From Dissophora ornata (taxonomy: Eukaryota; Mortierellomycota; Mortierellomycetes; Mortierellales; Mortierellaceae), in NCBI GenBank assembly GCA_025201705.1, contig MU617084.1, forward strand, positions 1 to 24,047: a DNA stretch of 24,047 bases, written 5' to 3'. The notes below the pieces were generated by a model. The model was not told the DNA's origin. It did not search any database and worked only from the letters and a program-made list of their open reading frames with translations. Positions 17,994 to 24,047 of the stretch are shown piece by piece (the first letter of the stretch is position 1; every line of letters begins with the position of its first letter). Position numbers and translations under genes: made by a program.

Positions 17994-20900
17994 ATGCCGG
18001 CTCAGCAAGCCCAGGGACTCCCGACGCTTCCGTACAACACCCCACACTCTGAGCAGCAATACTTCCATGTTAAAGATCGCCTCGGAACCCCAGTTCCGCG
18101 TCAACGCCAAAGAACCCAGTCCTCACAGGGTCGCCCCAGGATACCCTCACCTTCCGTCCAACTAGCCCTTGCCGACCCAGCACTGTCCAAAAGCCTCTCG
18201 AGTTCACCAGCTCCAAGTCGAGCAGGGTCTGAGCTGGACCAACAGGCGCACGCGAAGCGCACCTTTGAACAAAATGTGCGGCGCTATTACTATCAGCTCA
18301 CGATTGGATGCCAACTCAACACTTGCACCAACCGGCTCTGCAGAGCCTGCAGGTCTGCTCCAAAAATGACCAAGGATGCCGCTGCTATTCTCTCTATCCA
18401 ACTCGCAGCTAGACCACGCATGTTCTTCTGTGCCAACTGTCCTGTTCATCCTGTCATCGACATGCCGGACTCACCACTGCCAATGGTCGCGACCCATAGC
18501 GACCCACAGCCGGCAATACAAAGGAGGCATGGTCTAGCGTCAAAGATCTTGGCGACAAAGACTGCAGCTGCATCAAACACACCCTCTCGACCCTCCCCTG
18601 GACCTGCAGCCTCCGTTGAAGATTTTGGGCGTGTCAAAGACCACCGACTTTATGATCCTAACGAGTATTCAAAGTCAGTACCATCCTTCTCAGTACCTCA
18701 TATCCTTTCACCATCCAAGCCAACGCAGTCGACAGCGGTACCTCACCGCAGAGAAGAAGCCACCACTTCCGCGCGCCCGACACCCCCTAATAATGAACGA
18801 GGAGGTACGCCATTGTTCCGATCACTGCTATCAGTATCACCTTTTTCAGCGATATTTTCTACAGGGAGCTCGCCATTTTCGTCGTCCTACGACCGGGCGA
18901 GCATGAGCAGGGGTCAGGAGTTGCCCAAGAAACGCTCTCTATCGCCCAAAAAACCTGGAAGTTCGTCGGCAAGGATAGGAGCAACGAACTTGGGAAGTAG
19001 CTTCCAACCTCTACACCAGCCCCGATCATTCAGTCCAGTACGAGCCCAGTCCCGATCTCGATCTAACAGCCCCCCGTTGTCACCAACGGTAACCGCTAGT
19101 GCAGGTACAGAGAGCAAGAACGGCAACTTTCGCATCCATCCATTCCTCCGCCAACTTCAGCATTCATTCCCAGGGCAATCACCAAATCTGTCTACTGTTT
19201 CCCCCCCTCAATCGCCTTCGGACAAGGAGCTGGAAAGCCGGACGCTATATTCATATGCGCGCACCAGTCTTCGGAGAGACTCTTCCAGCTCACTTAGTTC
19301 TGAGGGAGAAGGTACACCTTGTCGTCAGTGGTCACCACAGGCGCAACCAGCAGAGGATGTTGCCCCGTACAGTGGAATGTCCTCGTCATCCAGCAGGAGG
19401 TCTTCTGTGAGCGAGATAGAGCCCAATGAAGTTGCCTTGCCATATCTAAATTTAACGCTACTTCGGCAAGCCATCGCTACATACAACTCCTCAAAGCCAG
19501 ATAGTGGCTTGAGATCATCGCCGACAATCTTGACGTACCGGGATTTCAAGCCTGCGAAGGTAGCATCAGGCATTCGACATTTTGAGAGCGAGGATGAGCA
19601 TGACGCCCTGGATTCAATCGACACTCAGTCAAACAGAGCAGGACGTGAGGAGGCCCTGGAAGGTCCTTTTAAGGTTCTGTCTCTTAAAGTCGGCAGTCTC
19701 GACGGCGATTCCTTGCCTGCGGGCGAAAAACTGGCAGCACTTAAATCGGCGCCTTTGGAGGATGAGGATCTTAGTTTTAGTTCTGGGGATGGCAGAGAGG
19801 AAGGAGACTGTATGACGGTGGATACACAGCAGCTTAGTGGATCTTTTCACGAGGAACTCTCCTTACCATCGTCGGGCTCAGACGCTGAAGATATCTTTGG
19901 ACGATCTAGGTTCTGCTCGCCGGCGCATTCGATGATTTCATCAAGCGTGTATTCTACCGAGGGAGATTCGACATTTTTATTAGACTCGCTGCGGTCAGTC
20001 TTTTCATCCGCGTCCGCTCTAGGATCTAGCTTTTTGATGAAGGATCGGGAAGAGAAGTTGGACTTGGGGCGTGAGTCATCTAGTGTAGGAGTCAACATCG
20101 GAGGAATTGATTTGGAGGCATTAAGGGAGTGCTATGAGATGATGATCGAGCTTAAGCCACGGACTATCTTTGCCATCCAGGTGACCAACTCAATGGAGAT
20201 TCTCTTGGCGCGGTTAGAGTTGGAGCAGGAGCTCGCGAAGGGAAAGAAAATTTGGTCAGAGGAAGAGATGAGAGCTATCGTCATCTTGTTGATGGTAAGA
20301 CCGACTTGAGACGCTATGTTGAACGAATGGCCCCATTTCGACGGTTGCTTTGCTAACAATTTCCGTTCCTCATTTTGTACGGGCTTTAGAACCCACTCTT
20401 GTTTGAGCAGCCATATCAGGAATCACTCCTTCGCCGGATTCTATTGATTTTTACAGCGCTTCCGGACACTGTAGCTATGGTCCAATGGCTTTCATGCTTG
20501 GATGAGGAGGGTATGGCACAACTTGTAACTCTATTCAAGACGTATCTCTCGGCGCATTTCACGCCTCGACCAGTCGGGAGATCACATCCCGCGATCTGCG
20601 CGGTCAAGGCGTTAAGTGTATTGTATGAAGCCAATAACATTGGCACACGACGGGAACAGGAGAGGCAACGGCGTTCAGCAATCAAGGACGCAAGAGATGG
20701 CAAACAGAGCATGTTGCCAGACGCAGCATCGACCATTTCGTTCAAGTATTTCTATTCTGGCGTAATGGAGGCCCTGAGGTTCAAGGATGAGTACCAGATC
20801 TGGCGCGAGGGATGGGGCAAGAGGTAAGCGCGGTTGCCCGTAGTAATTTTTCCCATTGCTTTGATGATGACTTGTTAGTTAAACAGTTTTATTTATTGTG

Positions 20901-22430
20901 CTCTACTTTTGTTTGTAGTGAATCGGAAAGGACATTTTCGTATTTCGACTACCCTTTCCTACTCTCACCGACTTCAAAGTCTCATATCCTCAACCTGGAT
21001 GCGTTGACCCAAATGAGTGCTCATTATGAGGATGCCTGTGTCCGTCATGCTCTGGCTGACCACGCTCAACGCCTTCTTCCAGACACAATGACAGCTTCAG
21101 CGCGTGAGTTCCAAAAGGGAATTCGTGCGGGTTCTTCACCTTACCTGGTTCTCGAGTTGAGTCGAGCACACCTGGTGGAGGAGGCATTTGATCAGATTAC
21201 AAAGAAGCATGCGGATCTGAAGAAGCCTCTGAAGGTTGCGTTTGTGGATGTAGGGGAAGAAGGCATGGACCAAGGAGGGGTGACCAAGGAGTTTTTCCAG
21301 ATTATGGTCGAGAAGGTCTTTGATTCGCAATTTGGGCTGTTCAAGGAGTTGGAAGAAGGCCGGTCCTGGTGGTTTGAAGGCATATTGGATGGGTCGAGTC
21401 AGGTGGAGATGTCAGAGAAGGATACTAGGATTCGACTGGTGGAATGTGAGCTTGTGGGAATTCTTGTCGGGCTGGCGCTGTATAACGGGGTGATATTGGG
21501 CGTACGCTTTCCTACCGTTGTGTACCGAAAGCTGCTTGGTTGGGAAGTCGGTCTTGACTCGTTTATTGAATCCTTTCCTGTAAGTGCTTGATGCTGCAGA
21601 TTTGTATTTTTTTCTACTTCTTGTTGTTATTCATACAATATTGGTCTCTAATCCGAATGAACACTATAATAGGCGCTTGGTCATGGACTGGAGCAAATGC
21701 TCACTTGGACAGACGGCGATGTCTACGACGTATTCATGAGAGAATTCGAAATTTCATACGAGCACCTGGAAAAGGTCACGACTCTGCCCCTGGTACCAGG
21801 TGGAGAGGAGATACCAGTGACGAGCGAGAATCGAGAGGACTATGTCCGCGCATACATGGATCACTATGTGCATGAGCATATCAGGCAGGAGTTCGAGGCA
21901 TTCCAACGAGGCTTTGAAAAAATCTGTGGAGGAGAGGCAATTAAGGTATGGATCATCGCCACGAATGTTATTATTACATGAGGAAGGTTTTGTTCGGTAA
22001 GGGATCTAACACGCTTTGGGTTGATTTCGATTTTCACAAACAGCTCCTGCGACCTGAAGAACTTGAACTGCTGCTCTGCGGCAACTCGGATCTGGACATG
22101 CATGATCTCGAGGCGAGCTGTCTTTATGATGATGGATACAGCCCCAGCCATACACTGATCCGCGAATTCTGGGAAATTGTCCACGACGATCTCACGACTG
22201 AGCAACACAAGCATCTCCTCGTGTTTGTCACGGGCAGTGACCGTGTCCCGATCCGGGGGCTCAAGGATCTGATGTTTGTGATCCAGAGAAACGGACCAGA
22301 CTCGGATCGGTTACCGACAGCGTTGACGTGCTTCTCAAGACTGCTGTTGCCAGAGTATTCGAGCAAAGAGAAGATGAAGGAACGGTTGGTGACGGCAATC
22401 GAGAACTCGAATGGGTTCGGGCTTGTATGA
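17994..22430 (+). CDS. UBE3A: AZUL-HECT E3 ubiquitin ligase, UBE3A/E6AP-like
   Basis: This is a HECT-type ligase that accepts ubiquitin from an E2 on a cysteine and passes it to substrates. Exons are 17994-20294, 20390-20823, 20919-21579, 21673-21945 and 22044-22430 (4056 nt, 1351 aa); introns are 93-98 nt, GT-AG, with frame kept (for example ILLM|NPLLFEQPYQESLL). Residues 89-150 form an AZUL zinc finger, RRYYYQLTIGCQLNTC...C...FFCANC, with C106, C111 and C116 in the C-x4-C-x4-C spacing of UBE3A. About 150-520 is Ser/Pro-rich and probably disordered. The HECT domain covers about 987-1351: YLVLELSRAHLVEEAF, GEEGMDQGGVTKEFF, and the catalytic LTCFSRLLLPEYSSKEKMKE with Cys1319, ending NGFGLV. 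AZUL plus HECT defines the UBE3A type. It is about 475 aa longer than human UBE3A, mainly from the linker and N-terminus. The symbol means family, not proven orthology. Start ATG 17994 is the first in the long exon. Confidence 0.95.
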
Positions 22431-22647
22431 GAAGGAGAGAGATTTGAGTAAAGGCCGTTTGCTTTTCTTTCAATGTACAACATTTCTGTAGATAAGATTA
22501 TACCATGCCATAAAAACATGAAATCCAGAACCCAAATGGACGGTTGTATCTTATGCGATGCATGTCTTTAATGATAATAATATACAGAAATGTGGTCTAC
22601 TAACTGAGAGGGGGAACAGAAAAAGGCGAACAAAAAACCTCAAGAGT

Positions 22648-23690
22648 TTACTTGGAGCGGACGTACTTTCCGACAACCAAGGCGTGATCTCTCTCAAAGG
22701 GCTCGAGAGTCAACTGCTCCTGAGGCTTAATGCGCTGCTCCTGGAGCTTGGGGATCTCACCAGCAAAGACAGTGGCGGCATCGACGGTCGAGTCGATACA
22801 GTTGGCCTTGATCGAGATGACGATGTGTCCATTGTTCTTCAAGAAGTGGTGTGCGTTGATTCCGATGATACGGGACTGATCGGGCTGGGCCACATCTGCA
22901 AAGATGACATCGACCATTCCGACGAGCATGCGGTACTTGTGAGGGTGACGGGCATCCTCGATGATGGGGATAACGTTCGTGCGCTTCTTAGCCATGTTGA
23001 TCAGATCGCGTCCGGAACGGTGCGAGAACTCGACAGCATACACAAGACCCTCGGGTCCGACAATATCAGCAACGTGGGAAACTGTGGTTCCGGAGGCAGC
23101 ACCAAGGTAAAGGACCTTCTTTCCGGGAGCAATGTGGATGTTATCAACACCTCCCAAGACACCAGCAGCGACCTTGGAGCGGAAAGGGTTCCAGACACGG
23201 TACTCGACCTTTGTGCCATCAGCGCCCTCGATCGCAATACGCTTCTCGCCGTAGACAGACTCGCCGGGGACAAGGTTCTTGGTCAAAAGGTAGTCCTCCT
23301 TGCCGTGAGCGACAAAGATACCCTCGTGACGATGGGGCTCGACAGTGACCTTAGCACCTCCCCTGGCACCACCGCGAGCACCGCCACGGGCACCACCACG
23401 GCCGCCACGACCACCACGGTCACCGGGACCACCGCGCTTAGCGACACCTTGATGAAAAAAATGAAAAATAAGATAGATGGTGAATTACTTCATCATTTTT
23501 TTTGACTTTCGTAAGATGAATCGAACAAGGGGATGGGACTTACCACCACGGCCACCGCCAAAGCCGCCGCGGCCACCACCGCGACCACCACGGTCACCAC
23601 CGAAGCCGCCACGTCCACCACCGCGACCACCACGGTCACCGCCAAAGCCGCCACGGGCACCACCACGGCCACCACGGCCACCACGTTCAC
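22648..23690 (-). CDS. NOP1: Fibrillarin, rRNA 2'-O-methyltransferase (first exon not resolved)
   Basis: Fibrillarin is the SAM-dependent methyltransferase of box C/D snoRNPs; it methylates rRNA 2'-hydroxyls in the nucleolus and also modifies histone H2A glutamine. Exons seen are 23690-23544 and 23447-22648, joined in phase (GTAAGT...CATCAAG); together they give 315 residues after a partial first codon, close to the family's 320-330. The N-terminal GAR domain repeats [14 protein letters not shown] and continues after the intron. The core has [23 protein letters not shown] motif [28 protein letters not shown] and [10 protein letters not shown], so the KDKE catalytic residues appear present. 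The exon at 23690 begins after TTTTCATAG in phase 1, so a short ATG-bearing exon must lie upstream. Candidate ATGs exist at about 23734-23903, but none has a convincing donor; the start could be outside the window. Convergent with the HECT gene. Confidence 0.94.
23551..23690 (-). repeat. RGG-encoding minisatellite in fibrillarin exon
   Basis: The minus strand encodes [14 protein letters not shown] twice and then a shorter GGFGGGRGG, as near-identical ~39-bp DNA repeats. They build the Gly/Arg-rich RNA-binding region and could vary in number between strains. Confidence 0.8.
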
Positions 23691-24047
23691 CTATGAAAAG
23701 GATACAAAAGGAGGAGTTAGTTACAAAGCATTCAACATTTCGAGCAGTATGATTTAGCGGCAAGACGGCGCAGGAAGGCGAAATCCTGGATGTGATGAAA
23801 AGAAAACAGTTTCCACAGTCCTGAGCTGCCATCGTATGGCAGCTGAGTTCTGGTTGTGGGGGGTGGGAGAAAGAGAACAACGAAACAGTAGGGAAGCATG
23901 GGATATCGGTTCTTGACGATGAGCAAATTGGGAGGGCAAAGTAGAACAAAGCGAATAGTGAAGTTGACTATCCTCTTTGGTTCGAGTTTTCGAGGGCGAT
24001 ATCCCCCAGAGATATATCTCTTTTGTCGAAAGTTTTTTTTTTTTTTT
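23691..24047. other. 5' region of fibrillarin, with a perfect 9-bp hairpin
   Basis: This stretch holds the intron before the first mapped exon, probably the missing first coding exon or 5' UTR, and possibly the promoter. AGCTGCCAT at 23824-23832 and ATGGCAGCT at 23836-23844 form a perfect hairpin with loop CGT. On the minus strand this places an ATGGCAGCT in the right arm region. GAGATATATCTC near 24010 is an A/T-rich palindrome that might serve as a TATA element. The window ends in poly-T. Confidence 0.45.

Noticed and set aside
22558..23505. A 315-codon plus-strand ORF opposite fibrillarin
   Set aside because: The fibrillarin frame carries all family motifs. The antisense frame is a by-product of biased codons and the GAR repeats.
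1..24047. tRNA, 5S rRNA, CRISPR arrays and bacterial-type operons
   Set aside because: I saw no T-loop GTTCRANNC box with a matching acceptor stem, no regularly spaced repeats and no ribosome-binding-site pattern. The genes are spliced and eukaryotic.

Overview
The window is nuclear DNA of a filamentous fungus. The genes have short GT-AG introns of roughly 60-105 nt, some with CTAAC-like branch sites, plus two longer introns in a ribosomal-protein gene. Long poly-A/poly-T runs are common, and AATAAA signals follow several stop codons. A UBE3A-type AZUL-HECT ligase and relics of Sel1-repeat and TnpB/Fanzor-like genes fit an early-diverging fungus. My guess is Mucoromycota, Mortierellaceae-like; that placement is inference and no database was consulted.

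Layout, left to right. (1) 30-1944 (+): a very acidic, low-complexity protein of unknown function, three exons. (2) 2040-2310: a small patch of hairpins, a 30-nt palindrome and a short duplication. (3) 4312-2500 (-): a complete PTR2/POT-family peptide transporter, two exons, with a CA/GT microsatellite in its leader and a TATA box. (4) 4533-9514: almost 5 kb with no recognised gene apart from one weak 143-codon ORF and an octamer tandem repeat. (5) 12635-9515 (-): a GTPBP1/2-type translational GTPase, five exons. (6) 13490-15117 (+): ribosomal protein eL24 (RPL24), four exons, the first holding only ATGAA; it is divergent from the GTPase. (7) 15258-16930: a gene graveyard with a decayed TnpB/Fanzor-like gene, a weak membrane-protein ORF and a decayed Sel1-repeat gene, all on the minus strand. 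(8) 17994-22430 (+): an AZUL-HECT ubiquitin ligase, five exons. (9) 23690-22648 (-): fibrillarin (NOP1), convergent with the ligase; its first coding exon is unresolved.

The intact genes are mostly housekeeping. eL24 and fibrillarin serve ribosome structure and biogenesis, the GTPase belongs to the translation/mRNA-surveillance GTPases, the HECT ligase handles protein turnover, and PTR2 takes up di/tripeptides. They form no operon-like unit. PTR2, RPL24 and fibrillarin show strongly C-ending codon use, as expected for high expression; the GTPase and the ligase do not.

The most unusual content is the pseudogene cluster between RPL24 and the HECT gene. It carries a recognisable but broken eukaryotic TnpB/Fanzor-like C-terminus (zinc ribbon plus RuvC-III motif).
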